From the NCBI GenBank assembly GCA_016710685.1, contig JADJVC010000006.1:744001-808000 (forward strand): a stretch of 64,000 bases of DNA, read 5' to 3'. The first letter of the stretch is position 1. Every line of letters starts with the position of its first letter. A program made the translations under genes and the position numbers. Source of the stretch: Flavobacteriales bacterium (GTDB lineage: Bacteria > Bacteroidota > Bacteroidia > Flavobacteriales_F > PHOS-HE28). Shown one piece after another: positions 17,689 to 27,042 of the stretch. The notes beneath the pieces were generated by a model. That model made no database searches. It was not told where the DNA came from and saw only the letters and a program-made list of their open reading frames with translations.

Positions 17689-17978
17689 GTTGTCCGTTGT
17701 CAGTTGTCAGGCGGTCTCAATACGCCCTCATCCCCCTTCCCCTTCTCCGAGGGAGAAGGGGTGACTCCGTCTGCTTCTGCGGTGTGGCTTTAGACTGTAG
17801 TGTTGTTTGCGAGACGGCCTCAATGCGCCCTCAACACCACGCCGTACCACAAGCTAGTGCTCATGTGCGTGCCCACTTGAGGCACAATCGCTGGGCCTAC
17901 CAATACGATCGAAATGCGGCCACAGCGCTCTGATCGCTGGGCCGCACCCCTAACAACTGACAACTAACAACTGACAAC
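17687..17978. repeat. Intergenic inverted heptad repeat, GTTGTCA type, between convergent genes (element C)
   Basis: Left arm 17687-17710 (GTTGTCCGTTGTCAGTTGTC) begins at the M20D stop codon; right arm 17951-17978 (AACAACTGACAACTAACAAC...) runs into the recQ stop codon. Reverse-complement match is about 20 of 22 bases. Each arm is a 7-base tandem (ACAACTG/ACAACTA). Convergent genes make this a candidate two-way terminator region. The loop contains the CCCCTTCTCC hairpin repeat at 17739-17761 in reverse orientation; otherwise nothing coding is seen. Confidence 0.75.
17711..17835 (-). repeat. CCCCTTCTCC hairpin repeat, inverted copy
   Basis: The hairpin CCCCTTCTCC-gag-GGAGAAGGGG lies at 17739-17761, with the flanking family text in reverse orientation (GGCGGTCTCAATACGCCCTC before, GGTGACTCC after, and a second partial GACGGCCTCAATGCGCCCTC at about 17814). 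It matches the cluster at 34505-35815, which is in the other orientation. Confidence 0.75.
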
Positions 17979-20167
17979 TAATTAGCCACCTCGCTCATGA
18001 ACTTCAAACGCACCAAGCGTAATTCTTCTTCGCTGTAGTCGCGTCCGAATTCATCGGCGGCTTCTTTCAAACTGTCTGATTCCGCGTTGCGGAAGTAGTC
18101 CATTATCTCTTCGAGGGAATCTTCTTCCAACACGTCCTCCAAATGGTAATTGATGTCCAACCTGGTGCCGCTCATAACAATGGTCTCCATCTCGTCCAGC
18201 AAGGTTTCCATGTTGAGACCTTTGGCCTTGGCGATGGACTCCAGCGCGAGCTTCTTGTCGATGTTCTGGATGATGTGGACCTTGTTGCTGCTTTTCTTCA
18301 TCACCGAACGGACAACCGTCTCGTCCATGCGCTCGATCTCGTTCTCTTCCACGTAGTCGGCGATGAGATCCACGAAGGGCTTGCCGTATTTCTGCGCTTT
18401 GCCGGGGCCTACGCCGCTGATCAATGTGAGTTCTTCCAACGTGAGCGGGTAGCGCATCGTCATCTCTTCCAAGGCCGGGTCCTGAAAGATCACGTACGGT
18501 GCCATCTGTAGCTTTTTCGCCATGGTGTGCCGCAGGTCGCGCAGCATCTTCATGAGCTTTTCATCGCCTGCACTGCCGCCGCCACGGGCTACGATCGCCT
18601 CGTCGTCCGGGCTGTCGTCCACTACGTAGTCGCGCTCTTTGGCGAAGGTGATGGAAACAGGCTTTTTCTGGAATTTCTTGCCAGCTTCGGTGAGGCTGAG
18701 GTTTCCATAAGTCTCAATGTCCTTGTGCAGGAAACCGCCCACGTTGGCCTGGCGGATCACGCCCATCCAATGGTTGGCTTCCTTCTCGCTGCCTGAACCG
18801 TAGGCTTTGAGCTTGTCGCCTTTGTAGTTCTTGATCTCGCTCGTTTCGTTGCCGGTAAGCAGGTCGCAGATAAAACGCGCACGGTGCCGCTCCTTGCTTT
18901 CCTTGATCGCTTGAAGCACCAACACAAGGTCTTCTTTCGCTTCGAAATTTTCCTTGGGCATAAGGCAGTTGTCGCACGAGCCGCAGTTGTCCCCCGGCAA
19001 AATTTCCCCGAAATAGTGCAGCAGGAATTTCCGGCGGCACATGCTGGTCTCGGCGTAGCTCACCGTGTCAGCCAGCAATTGCTTGCCAATTTCTTGTTCT
19101 GCAACAGGTTTGCCTTGCAGGAATTTTTCCAGTTTCTCAATGTCCTTGTAGTCGTAGAAAGTAACGCAGATACCCTCGCCGCCATCACGACCAGCGCGAC
19201 CGGTTTCCTGGTAATAGCTCTCTAAACTCTTCGGAATGTCGTGGTGAATTACGAAGCGCACATCGGGTTTGTCGATGCCCATGCCGAAGGCAATGGTGGC
19301 GACAATTACGTCCACATCTTCCATCAAGAACCGGTCCTGGTGGCTGGCGCGTTGGCTGGCGTCCATTCCAGCATGGTAGGGCAGTGCCTTGATGCCGTTC
19401 ACAACCAGTGTCTCTGCAATTTCCTCCACCTTCTTCCGGCTGAGGCAATAGATGATGCCGCTGCGGCCGGTATGCTGTTTCACGAAGCGGATGATCTCCC
19501 GCGCCACGTCCTTCTTCGGCCGTACCTCATAATGCAGGTTGGGCCGGTTGAAACTGTCCTTAAAGGTGAGCGCATCCGGGATGTCGAGGTTCTTCAGGAT
19601 GTCCTCCTGCACTTTTTCCGTGGCCGTAGCCGTGAGCGCGATCATGGGTACGCGCTTGATCTCGTTGAAGATGGTGCGCAGCCGCCGGTATTCCGGCCGG
19701 AAGTCATGGCCCCATTCGCTAATGCAGTGCGCTTCGTCGATGGCGAAGAAGCTGATGTTGATCTCCGACAGGAACTCCACGTTCTCTTTCTTGGTAAGCG
19801 ATTCCGGGGCCACGTAAAGCAGCTTGGTGATGCCCGCGCGGATGTCTGCGCGCACCTGTTGTGCATCCCCGCGGGATAGGCTGCTGTTGAGGAAGTGGGC
19901 CACGCCGTTCTCGCCGCCGAAGCCGCGCAACAGGTCCACCTGGTTTTTCATCAAGGCGATGAGCGGGCTTACCACGATGGCGGTACCCTCGCTCATCAAG
20001 GCTGGCAACTGGTAGCAGAGGCTCTTGCCGCCGCCGGTGGGCATTATCACAAAAGTGTCTTTTCGATCGAGCACGTTTTGCACGATCTTTTCCTGATCAC
20101 CCTTGAATTTAGTGAACCCGAAGAATTGCTCTAATGCGTCCTTCGGGGAAAGTTCTACGTTCGTCAT
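17978..20167 (-). CDS. recQ: ATP-dependent DNA helicase RecQ
   Basis: 3'-5' superfamily 2 helicase for recombination and replication repair, 729 residues. The start is the ATG at 20167 (MTNVELSPKDALEQFFGF); the frame continues upstream but without family sequence. Motif I is MPTGGGKSLCYQLPAL, motif II IDEAHCISEWGHDFRPEYR, and motif VI HDIPKSLESYYQETGRAGRDG. The zinc-binding region is CRRKFLLHYFG...CGSCDNC, followed by an RQC-like winged helix and an HRDC domain (PLTLEELTLISGVGPGKAQKYG). It has an extra C-terminal helical tail of about 110 residues, as in Bacteroidota RecQ. Divergent from tatC. Confidence 0.95.
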   Translation of the reverse strand: MTNVELSPKDALEQFFGFTKFKGDQEKIVQNVLDRKDTFVIMPTGGGKSLCYQLPALMSEGTAIVVSPLIALMKNQVDLLRGFGGENGVAHFLNSSLSRGDAQQVRADIRAGITKLLYVAPESLTKKENVEFLSEINISFFAIDEAHCISEWGHDFRPEYRRLRTIFNEIKRVPMIALTATATEKVQEDILKNLDIPDALTFKDSFNRPNLHYEVRPKKDVAREIIRFVKQHTGRSGIIYCLSRKKVEEIAETLVVNGIKALPYHAGMDASQRASHQDRFLMEDVDVIVATIAFGMGIDKPDVRFVIHHDIPKSLESYYQETGRAGRDGGEGICVTFYDYKDIEKLEKFLQGKPVAEQEIGKQLLADTVSYAETSMCRRKFLLHYFGEILPGDNCGSCDNCLMPKENFEAKEDLVLVLQAIKESKERHRARFICDLLTGNETSEIKNYKGDKLKAYGSGSEKEANHWMGVIRQANVGGFLHKDIETYGNLSLTEAGKKFQKKPVSITFAKERDYVVDDSPDDEAIVARGGGSAGDEKLMKMLRDLRHTMAKKLQMAPYVIFQDPALEEMTMRYPLTLEELTLISGVGPGKAQKYGKPFVDLIADYVEENEIERMDETVVRSVMKKSSNKVHIIQNIDKKLALESIAKAKGLNMETLLDEMETIVMSGTRLDINYHLEDVLEEDSLEEIMDYFRNAESDSLKEAADEFGRDYSEEELRLVRLKFMSEVAN

Positions 20168-20374
20168 GGCTGGTTCTTGCGGCGGAGGCGGTCGCGTCGA
20201 ATGGTTTGATCGCTTAAAAGTAAGGCGATCCGGCCAATCCACAACACCTTGTTTCGGATACGTTGTGAAACGAAGTTCACCTCGGGCTGAAAACAAGTTG
20301 CCGGACAATGGAGGGTGAAAAGCATGCCATTCAACGGTCTGCCCGTTAATAACCTGCGCCTTTCCAGCCCCTTC

Positions 20375-20382
20375 TATCTTTG
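20375..20382 (+). promoter_or_regulatory. -7 promoter element TATCTTTG upstream of tatC
   Basis: An exact TAnnTTTG match 26 bases upstream of the tatC ATG at 20409, in the 241-base divergent spacer between recQ and tatC. Confidence 0.6.
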
Positions 20383-20408
20383 GACCGGCCTTTCTTTGGC
20401 CCTGTTTG

Positions 20409-21239
20409 ATGGCCCAAGCAAAGAAGGACCTTACGTTCCTGGAGCATTTGGAGGAATTGCGCTGGACGCTCGTGCGTTCCGCTGCTGCCGTGGTGGCCTG
20501 CACCATCTTGGCATTCGTCTACAAGGATTTCCTCTTTGATACGCTGATTCTCGCTCCCCAGCGATCGGATTTCATCACGTATCGCGTATTCTGTCACTTG
20601 GCCCTAAAATTCGGACTGGACCAGTCCTTTTGCGCCGATAGCACCGGTTTCACGTTGATGAACACCACCATGGGCGGCCAATTCATGGTGCACATCATGG
20701 TGTCGTTCTCGGCGGGCATCATTATGGCATTCCCCTACGTGCTTTGGGAAGCATGGCGCTTTGTGAAGCCCGGTCTTGGTGGCGGCGAAAAATTCGCCGT
20801 GCGCGGCGTGGTGTTCTTCGCCAGCCTGATGTTCCTGCTGGGCGTGGCCTTCGGTTACTATGTGTTGGCACCCATGAGCATTCAATTCCTCGGCACCTAT
20901 ACCGTTAGTGCTGCCGTGCCCAACATGGTGGACCTCAACAGCTATATCGGCACCATTACTTCCCTTACGCTATGGACCGGCGTGGTGTTCGAACTGCCCA
21001 TCGTGGTGTATTTCCTAGCGCGGACCGGGCTGGTGGGCCCGGAATTCCTGCGGACCTACCGCCGCCATGCGTACGTGGTGATCCTCATCATCGGCGCCAT
21101 TATTACCCCGCCGGACATCACCAGTCAATTGCTGGTGTCCTTGCCATTGATGGCGTTGTATGAAGCCAGCATCGTCCTTGCCGCCCGCACCCGGCGCAGC
21201 ATGGCGCGTGCTGAAGCCAAAGAAGCCGCCGCCCGATGA
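20409..21239 (+). CDS. tatC: Sec-independent protein translocase TatC
   Basis: Core receptor of the twin-arginine translocation system in the inner membrane, 276 residues with six predicted membrane segments. The N-terminal FLEHLEELRWTLVRS is the hallmark TatC motif, and the segments VSFSAGIIMAFPYVLWEAWRFVKPGL and IGAIITPPDITSQLLVSLPLMALYE are diagnostic. The start at the ATG at 20409 gives MAQAKKDLTFLEHLEELR; the TTG just before it is unnecessary. It overlaps the next gene by ATGA. No tatA/tatB is in this window. Confidence 0.95.
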   Translation: MAQAKKDLTFLEHLEELRWTLVRSAAAVVACTILAFVYKDFLFDTLILAPQRSDFITYRVFCHLALKFGLDQSFCADSTGFTLMNTTMGGQFMVHIMVSFSAGIIMAFPYVLWEAWRFVKPGLGGGEKFAVRGVVFFASLMFLLGVAFGYYVLAPMSIQFLGTYTVSAAVPNMVDLNSYIGTITSLTLWTGVVFELPIVVYFLARTGLVGPEFLRTYRRHAYVVILIIGAIITPPDITSQLLVSLPLMALYEASIVLAARTRRSMARAEAKEAAAR

Positions 21240-23737
21240 GCACCTTCAGTTCATGCCTTCGTCCGCTCATGGTTGCGCTTTCTGCCATGGCGTTTGGCCT
21301 GTCCGCTTCCGCCCAGACCACCCGCATCACCGGTAAGGTTACCGATGCCGTAACCGGCGAAACGTTGCCATTCGTGAACATCGCCTTCATCGACAGCCGC
21401 ATTGCCACCAACTCCGACCTCGACGGCAACTATGTGCTGGACACGTACTATCCAACGGACAGCATCCGCGCGGGTGGCGTGGGCTACACAACCTTTTCCG
21501 CGAAAGTGAAGAAGGACGTTCCACAGGTCATTGACATCAAGCTACAGCCGAGCACCGGCCAGTTGGAAGACGTTGTGGTGACCTATTCGGGCAACCCGGC
21601 CTTCCCCATCCTGCGCAGGCTGGTGGCCAACAAGCCGACCAATAACCGCGAAAAGCTCGCGGCATACCAATACGAGGCTTACAACAAGATCGAGTTCGAC
21701 CTCAACAACATCACCGAGGATTTCAAGAAGAAAAAAATCTTCAAGGACTTCGCATTCATCTTCGACCATGTGGACACGGCGGACGGAAAGCCTTTCCTGC
21801 CCATCTTCATGACCGAAACGCTGAGCGACCTCTATTACCGCCAACATCCGCAAGCCCGCCGGGAGGTCATCCACGGGCAAAAAGTGAGCGGGGTGGAAAA
21901 TGCCAGCATTTCCCAGTTCATGGGCGACATGTACCAGAACGTGAACATCTACGAAAATTACCTGGTGATCTTCGGCAAGAACTTCATCAGCCCCATCGCC
22001 GATGGAGGAAAAGGCTTTTACGATTATCACTTGGTGGACAGCAATTGGGTGGGCCGCAACTGGTGCTACAAGATCGAATTCAGCCCCAAGCGGGTGCAGG
22101 AATTGGCGTTCACCGGCAACATGTGGATCTGCGACACCACCTATGCCGTGCGCACCATCGAAGCAACCATCGCACCGGGCGCCAACCTGAATTTTGTCCA
22201 GGGTTTCCAAGTGAAACAGGAGTACAACGAAGTGGCCCCCGAAGTGTGGATGCTCACCAAGGATGAACTGGTGGTGGACCTCAACGTGGTGCGCGATACC
22301 GGCAAGCCGAACAAGAACCCCGTGCAGGGTTTTTATGGCAGAAGAACGGCCAGCTACCGCGATTTCGTGATCAACAAACCGCAAGCCGACGCTTTCTATG
22401 ATGGCGCTGATGAAGTGGTGCTGAACATCGATCCCTTGAGCGCCAGCTCCGACTATTGGGACCAGCACCGGCACGAGAACCTCACGGCCAAGGAACTGGC
22501 GATCTACCAGATGGTGGACACCATGAAGACCATCCCGAAATTCCGGACTTATGTGGACATTGTGACCACCGTGGTAACCGGCTATTACACCAAAGGGAAG
22601 GTGGACCTTGGTCCGTACTTCAGTGTGTACAGTTTCAATCCCATCGAAGGCAACCGCTTCCGCTTGGGTGGCCGCACCAGCAGCGCATTTAGCACCCGCA
22701 CTGAATATAACGGCTATGCCGCATACGGTACCCGCGACCAGCGCTTCAAATTCGGGTTCGGTGGGAAAACCTTCGTGAGCAAAACTTCCCGGCAGATCGT
22801 GGAGGTCAATTACAAACAGGATGTGGAACAGTTGGGCCAAAGCGTGAATGCGTTCCAGGGCGACAACATCCTAAGCAGCGTATTCCGGCGAACGCCGAAC
22901 ACCAAGCTCACGTTGGTGGAAGAAACGAAGGCCAGCTACCAGCGCGAATGGTTCACAGGATTGGAGAACACGCTGCAAGTACGCTACCGTACGCTCTATC
23001 CGCTGGGTGACCTGGAGTACATCAAACCGTCTTCAACAGGAGAACTGTCATCTGTGCTGAATGCCATCCACACAGCAGAGATCGGCCTGAACACGCGCTT
23101 TGCCTACAAGGAAAAATACGTGAGCGGCGACTTTACGCGGGTCAGTTTGGGAACGTCCTATCCCACGGTGGAACTGCACTTGGCAATGGGCCTGCCCAGC
23201 TTGGCTAAGAGCGAATACGGGTACCAGAAAGTGGTGGCCCACGTGTATCAGCGCTTGCAGCTCGGGGCCTTGGGCTGGATGCGCGTGAACGCCGAGGCCG
23301 GCCAAGTGTGGGGGGCACTACCGTATCCGTTGCTCATCCTGCACAGCGGAAACGAGACCTTTTATTACGACGACCTCGCATTCAACACCATGAACTACTT
23401 CGAGTTCATCAGCGACCGGTATGCCGAACTGTTCGTGGAACACCATTTCGAGGGGCTCTTCTTCAACCGGATCCCCTTAATGCGCCGCCTAAAGTGGCGC
23501 GAAGTGGTGAGCGCAAAAGCCGTGGCCGGAAGCTTGGACAAGACCAAGGCCGAGCAGGAATTGCTCTTCCTGCCCGGCATGTATACGTTGGACAATGGCC
23601 CCTTCGTGGAAGTGGGCGCGGGCGTGGAGAACATCCTCAAGGTGCTCAGCATCCGCGGCGTGTGGCGGTTGCGCTACAACGATCACCCCGGTACAAGCCC
23701 GTTCGCATTACGTTTGAACCTCTTCATCAATTTCTGA
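21236..23737 (+). CDS. DUF5686 / carboxypeptidase-regulatory-like outer-membrane protein
   Basis: An 833-residue protein. The signal peptide ends near ASAQ (residue 27), then comes a carboxypeptidase-D regulatory-like domain (ITGKVTDAVTGETLPFVNIAF, about 31-105) and a long DUF5686 barrel-like body with NKIEFDLNNI, FPIFMTETLSDLYYR, ISPKRVQELAFTGNMWI-like text and FEGLFFNRIPLMRRLKWREV. This family is an abundant Bacteroidota outer-membrane group of unknown function. It begins in a 4-base ATGA overlap with tatC and ends in a TGATG overlap with lptB, so the three are one transcription unit. Confidence 0.85.
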   Translation: MSTFSSCLRPLMVALSAMAFGLSASAQTTRITGKVTDAVTGETLPFVNIAFIDSRIATNSDLDGNYVLDTYYPTDSIRAGGVGYTTFSAKVKKDVPQVIDIKLQPSTGQLEDVVVTYSGNPAFPILRRLVANKPTNNREKLAAYQYEAYNKIEFDLNNITEDFKKKKIFKDFAFIFDHVDTADGKPFLPIFMTETLSDLYYRQHPQARREVIHGQKVSGVENASISQFMGDMYQNVNIYENYLVIFGKNFISPIADGGKGFYDYHLVDSNWVGRNWCYKIEFSPKRVQELAFTGNMWICDTTYAVRTIEATIAPGANLNFVQGFQVKQEYNEVAPEVWMLTKDELVVDLNVVRDTGKPNKNPVQGFYGRRTASYRDFVINKPQADAFYDGADEVVLNIDPLSASSDYWDQHRHENLTAKELAIYQMVDTMKTIPKFRTYVDIVTTVVTGYYTKGKVDLGPYFSVYSFNPIEGNRFRLGGRTSSAFSTRTEYNGYAAYGTRDQRFKFGFGGKTFVSKTSRQIVEVNYKQDVEQLGQSVNAFQGDNILSSVFRRTPNTKLTLVEETKASYQREWFTGLENTLQVRYRTLYPLGDLEYIKPSSTGELSSVLNAIHTAEIGLNTRFAYKEKYVSGDFTRVSLGTSYPTVELHLAMGLPSLAKSEYGYQKVVAHVYQRLQLGALGWMRVNAEAGQVWGALPYPLLILHSGNETFYYDDLAFNTMNYFEFISDRYAELFVEHHFEGLFFNRIPLMRRLKWREVVSAKAVAGSLDKTKAEQELLFLPGMYTLDNGPFVEVGAGVENILKVLSIRGVWRLRYNDHPGTSPFALRLNLFINF

Positions 23738-24495
23738 TGATCCTGCGAGCGGACAACATCGTGAAACGTTACAAAGGCCGCACCGTGGTTGGCGGCGTTA
23801 GCGTGCAGGTGGAGCAAGGCGAGATCGTAGGCTTACTTGGGCCTAACGGCGCGGGAAAGACCACGAGCTTTTACATGATCGTCGGTCTTGTGAAGCCCAA
23901 CGAAGGCCGCGTGTTTCTTGAAGGTGACGACATTACCGACCTGCCCATGTACAAGCGCGCGCAGAAAGGCATCGGTTACCTGCCGCAGGAGGCCAGTGTG
24001 TTCCGCAAACTTTCCGTGGAGGACAACATAAAGGCGATCTTGGAAATGACCAAATTGACCAAGGCCGAACAGCAGCAAAAGCTGGAACGTTTGCTGGACG
24101 AATTCAGCCTTGGGCATGTGCGCAAGAACATGGGCGACGTGCTCAGCGGCGGCGAGCGCAGGCGCACGGAGATCGCGCGCGCGCTGGCAACGGAGCCGAA
24201 GTTCATCCTGCTGGACGAACCCTTCGCAGGCGTGGACCCCATTGCCGTGGAGGACATACAAGGCATTGTATCGCAATTGAAGCAGCGCAACATCGGCGTG
24301 CTCATTACCGACCACAACGTGCAGGAAACGCTCAGCATAACGGACCGTGCCTATTTGCTTTTCGAAGGCAAGATCCTGAAGCAGGGAACAGCCGAGGAAC
24401 TCGCAGCGGATGAACAGGTGCGCAAAGTTTACCTCGGACAGAATTTTGTGCTGCGCAGAGCGGCCAGTCGTGAGTCTACGAGTCGTGAGTCGTGA
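23737..24495 (+). CDS. lptB: LPS export ABC transporter ATP-binding protein
   Basis: Cytoplasmic ATPase of the LptBFGC complex that pulls lipopolysaccharide from the inner membrane. Walker A is GPNGAGKT (35-42), followed by a Q-loop in GYLPQEASVFRKLSV, signature LSGGERRRTEIARAL and Walker B ILLDEPFAGVDP. The ATG at 23737 overlaps the upstream stop (TGATG); the frame open further upstream is a shadow of DUF5686. The normal family end is near YLGQNFVLR. Here eleven further residues (RAASRESTSRES) are encoded by the heptad repeat of element D, so the 3' end seems to have been extended by repeat DNA. Confidence 0.95.
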   Translation: MILRADNIVKRYKGRTVVGGVSVQVEQGEIVGLLGPNGAGKTTSFYMIVGLVKPNEGRVFLEGDDITDLPMYKRAQKGIGYLPQEASVFRKLSVEDNIKAILEMTKLTKAEQQQKLERLLDEFSLGHVRKNMGDVLSGGERRRTEIARALATEPKFILLDEPFAGVDPIAVEDIQGIVSQLKQRNIGVLITDHNVQETLSITDRAYLLFEGKILKQGTAEELAADEQVRKVYLGQNFVLRRAASRESTSRES

Positions 24496-24542
24496 GTCTG
24501 TCCGAGTTGGACTCAAGACTCAAGATTAAAAGACTCACGATC
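24466..24542. repeat. Inverted heptad repeat, GTCGTGA/GAGTCTT type (element D)
   Basis: The left side 24466-24502 is a heptad-like repeat (AGTCGTGAGTCTACGAGTCG...); the right side 24511-24542 (ACTCAAGACTCAAG...AGACTCACGATC) contains its reverse complement, with TCGTGAGTCT matching exactly. It overlaps the last codons and stop of lptB and ends 12 bases before pnuC. Confidence 0.65.
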
Positions 24543-24553
24543 ATCCATTCGAA

Positions 24554-25141
24554 ATGTCCCCGCTCGCTCTCACCCTCCTCGAATGGATCGCCGTGGTGCT
24601 CAACATCGGCTTCACGCTGTGCATCGCCTACGAGAAGCGAATAGGTTGGGCCTTTGGCTTTGTAGCGGGCATCATCGGCGTGGGGCTGTACGCGCTGGCG
24701 AACACTTGGGCCATGGCCACGCTGAACGTGTACTATGTGGTAATGGCAATCTACGGCTGGTTGAGCTGGGGCCGAAGTAGTGAGGCTGGACGGATCCGTA
24801 CGCAACCCACACTATTCCACGTGCTTGCCATTCCGGCCGGGCTGTTGCTCACTTATGCAGTCTCCGTCTTCCTGGTCCAATACCTTAACGGCAGCTTCCC
24901 GCAGCTCGATGCGTTCGTCACCGTTTTTAGCTTCATCGCCACGTGGATGATGGCTCGTAAACTGATCGCCAACTGGGTCTATTTTATCGTGGTGGACAGC
25001 GTGGCGATCTACCTCAATTGGCGCATCGGCTACATGGGCTATACGCTGCTGAACGCGATCTACCTCGTGCTTTCCGTTGTGGGTTTGGTGAAGTGGGGAA
25101 AGCAGTTGGTGAAACAACGTGCAGAAGTGCTCAGCGCTTGA
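24554..25141 (+). CDS. pnuC: PnuC/PnuT-type vitamin precursor transporter
   Basis: A 195-residue inner-membrane protein with about seven membrane segments of the PnuC family (facilitated uptake of nicotinamide riboside, or of thiamine in the PnuT subgroup). The segments LLEWIAVVLNIGFTLCIAYEKRIGWAFGFVAG, NVYYVVMAIYGWLSWG and FIATWMMARKLIANWVYFIVVDSVAIYLNW are characteristic, including the Trp-rich binding region. A NadR-like kinase and a TPP-riboswitch-controlled TonB receptor lie within 6 kb, so either substrate is plausible. The 3' end overlaps the convergent T9SS gene by 11 bases. Confidence 0.88.
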   Translation: MSPLALTLLEWIAVVLNIGFTLCIAYEKRIGWAFGFVAGIIGVGLYALANTWAMATLNVYYVVMAIYGWLSWGRSSEAGRIRTQPTLFHVLAIPAGLLLTYAVSVFLVQYLNGSFPQLDAFVTVFSFIATWMMARKLIANWVYFIVVDSVAIYLNWRIGYMGYTLLNAIYLVLSVVGLVKWGKQLVKQRAEVLSA

Positions 25142-26981
25142 TGAAGGGCTGTGCGCTTTCCCCGGCGGTTCCGATCAAGCGAAGTGTATAGGCCCCCGGC
25201 GCAAGTGCTGTCACATCGAGTGTCATTTCGCGTTGTTCGAGCGCCTGCGAAAGCACCTTGCGTCCTTGCGCGTCCGTCACTTCCAAGCGGCCCTTAAGTG
25301 GGACTTGATCGCCCAACGACAAGGTCAGCCGGTCCGTAGCAGGGTTCGGGAAAAGCGTGAAAGTTGCAACGGCCGCTGGCGTGCGGATCGACGTTGAAAT
25401 TTGTGTTTCCGCGATGTATGGCACCGTGTCCGTGCCGGTATTGGTGGTGAACTCGCCACCGGCGAAAAGCCCCGGAACGTCGATCAGTGGATTTGCAGCG
25501 ATGGCATTCACCGGTGCGTTGAAATCAGCCAAAGGCTCGAACTGGTCCGCTGCGCCTGCGAAACGTGCAAGGTGTTTGCCTTGTATCAGGTTGAGGCCCG
25601 ACAACTCGAAAGCGCCGCCCATGAAAAGGTGCTCACCGTCCCATGCCAATGAATTGACCTGCGTGGCGCCGAGCTGTTGTATGACATAGCTTGTGAGGTT
25701 CGGCATCAATGGCTCCCATGTTCCGGCCCCCGGTGCCATTCGCGCCAGACCGAACAAGGGAACAACGTTCGCGAACATCGAGCCGCCAGCATACAAGGTG
25801 TCGTTCACATCCACCAAGGCATGAACGGCCCCATCCAGCCCATCGCCTAGTTGTGCCCAACCGTTGGAGTTAAGGATCGCGATATGGTTTGCGCCCAGCA
25901 CCGGATCACCGATCTCAATGCCCGTGAATTCGCCTCCTGCGACCAATTTGCCGTTGTGCGTGCCGAGGCAAAGCACCGGCCCAGTGAACGTGCCAAAAAC
26001 AAATTGCCATTCCGTGCCATTGAGGTAGGCCACATGGTCGTCAGGTCCCGCAAAACCTTGGACTTCACCTGCGGCGAAAAGCGTGTCGCCCTTTACGTGC
26101 AATGCAGCCATATAGGGGTATTTCCCTTGGAACACGGCCGTGTAATTCCATTGTGTGCCGTTCCATGTCGCCAAGTCGTTGTTGGCGTTGAAGCCGGACC
26201 CGCCCAAGTAAATGTTGCCGTTGAAAACTTCACCGCAGGTAATGGCACCGTTCACGCCGCTGCCCAAAGCCATATATGTGGAACCGTTCCATACCGCGAC
26301 GTTGTGTGCCGCCACGCCGCCCGCTTGGGTGAATGCGCCGGCAACGAGCAACGTCCCATCGGGCAGTCCCAGCAGCACTTTCACGGAGCCGTTGGTGCCG
26401 CCGCCGGGCGCATCCCATTGCGTGCTGGGCGGATATCCCGGTTGGATCCACGCCAGCTCATCTTCCGTAAAGCCTTCTTCCGTTGCCCAGTGCGCCACAT
26501 CCGCACGCTTCATGTCATGCACGTAGGCGAGGTTCATTTCCTTGTTGATGCTTTCCGCCAGCTCGTTGTGCCCGCTTTCGATCATCAGTTGGCCTACGGC
26601 GCAGGCGGTGCCGTTCGGGTCGATAAAGACCGGGTTCCGGAAAGGCAAAACATGGTTCTGCGGGAAACGCCCACGCTCGGCGTAGCTGTCCAGGTCGTTC
26701 AGAAGTTCAGCGCGTTTTGTGGCTGCTTCGGCGGAAAGACCTTCCGCGACGTGCGTGCGCAAGTAGCCCGCTACTAAATGCAAATGCTGCGCGATACGGT
26801 CGGCTTCACCGGTGAAATGAACTGTGCGTGCGTCGCTTACCAAGGAAGCATCCATGTTCTTCCATTGCGCGTTCACCTCCAGCATGTGGCGGTAGAGGGG
26901 CGCATTGGTCTGCGGCGCCAGTTGCGCATTTGCGGTAATCGTCAAGACGAGCGACAAGGGGAGGGTAAGTGTGCTTTTCAT
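25131..26981 (-). CDS. T9SS type A sorted beta-propeller surface protein
   Basis: A 616-residue secreted protein starting with signal peptide MKSTLTLPLSLVLTITANAQ. Residues 30-175 form a helical N-terminal domain (ALYRHMLEVNAQWKNMD-like, GTACAVGQLMIESGHNELAE). The middle 350 residues are repeats such as VAVWNGSTYMALGSGVNGAI, LATWNGTQWNYT, VAYLNGTEWQFV and IAILNSNGWAQLGDGLDGA, a delta-60/propeller-type array. The last 85 residues (FTLFPNPATDRLTLSLG to SAQPFIKR) are a T9SS type A sorting domain. It is convergent with pnuC (11-base overlap) and divergent from the NadR-like kinase gene. Function unknown. Confidence 0.85.
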   Translation of the reverse strand: MKSTLTLPLSLVLTITANAQLAPQTNAPLYRHMLEVNAQWKNMDASLVSDARTVHFTGEADRIAQHLHLVAGYLRTHVAEGLSAEAATKRAELLNDLDSYAERGRFPQNHVLPFRNPVFIDPNGTACAVGQLMIESGHNELAESINKEMNLAYVHDMKRADVAHWATEEGFTEDELAWIQPGYPPSTQWDAPGGGTNGSVKVLLGLPDGTLLVAGAFTQAGGVAAHNVAVWNGSTYMALGSGVNGAITCGEVFNGNIYLGGSGFNANNDLATWNGTQWNYTAVFQGKYPYMAALHVKGDTLFAAGEVQGFAGPDDHVAYLNGTEWQFVFGTFTGPVLCLGTHNGKLVAGGEFTGIEIGDPVLGANHIAILNSNGWAQLGDGLDGAVHALVDVNDTLYAGGSMFANVVPLFGLARMAPGAGTWEPLMPNLTSYVIQQLGATQVNSLAWDGEHLFMGGAFELSGLNLIQGKHLARFAGAADQFEPLADFNAPVNAIAANPLIDVPGLFAGGEFTTNTGTDTVPYIAETQISTSIRTPAAVATFTLFPNPATDRLTLSLGDQVPLKGRLEVTDAQGRKVLSQALEQREMTLDVTALAPGAYTLRLIGTAGESAQPFIKR

Positions 26982-27042
26982 CGAAGAGGTGCTATCGTTT
27001 CAAATAGAAGACGAGTGCTACGTTTCATTCGCTGCCTGCCTG

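Noticed and set aside
20168..20506. N-terminal extension of RecQ
   Set aside because: The extra residues lack helicase sequence and would run over the tatC promoter region.
21542..22840. Long antisense frame (432 residues) inside the DUF5686 gene
   Set aside because: His/Val-rich antisense shadow typical of GC-rich codon bias; the sense frame carries a signal peptide and family domains.
23308..23736. N-terminal extension of LptB
   Set aside because: Sequence before MILRADNIVKRY is a frame shadow of DUF5686; the TGATG start is canonical.
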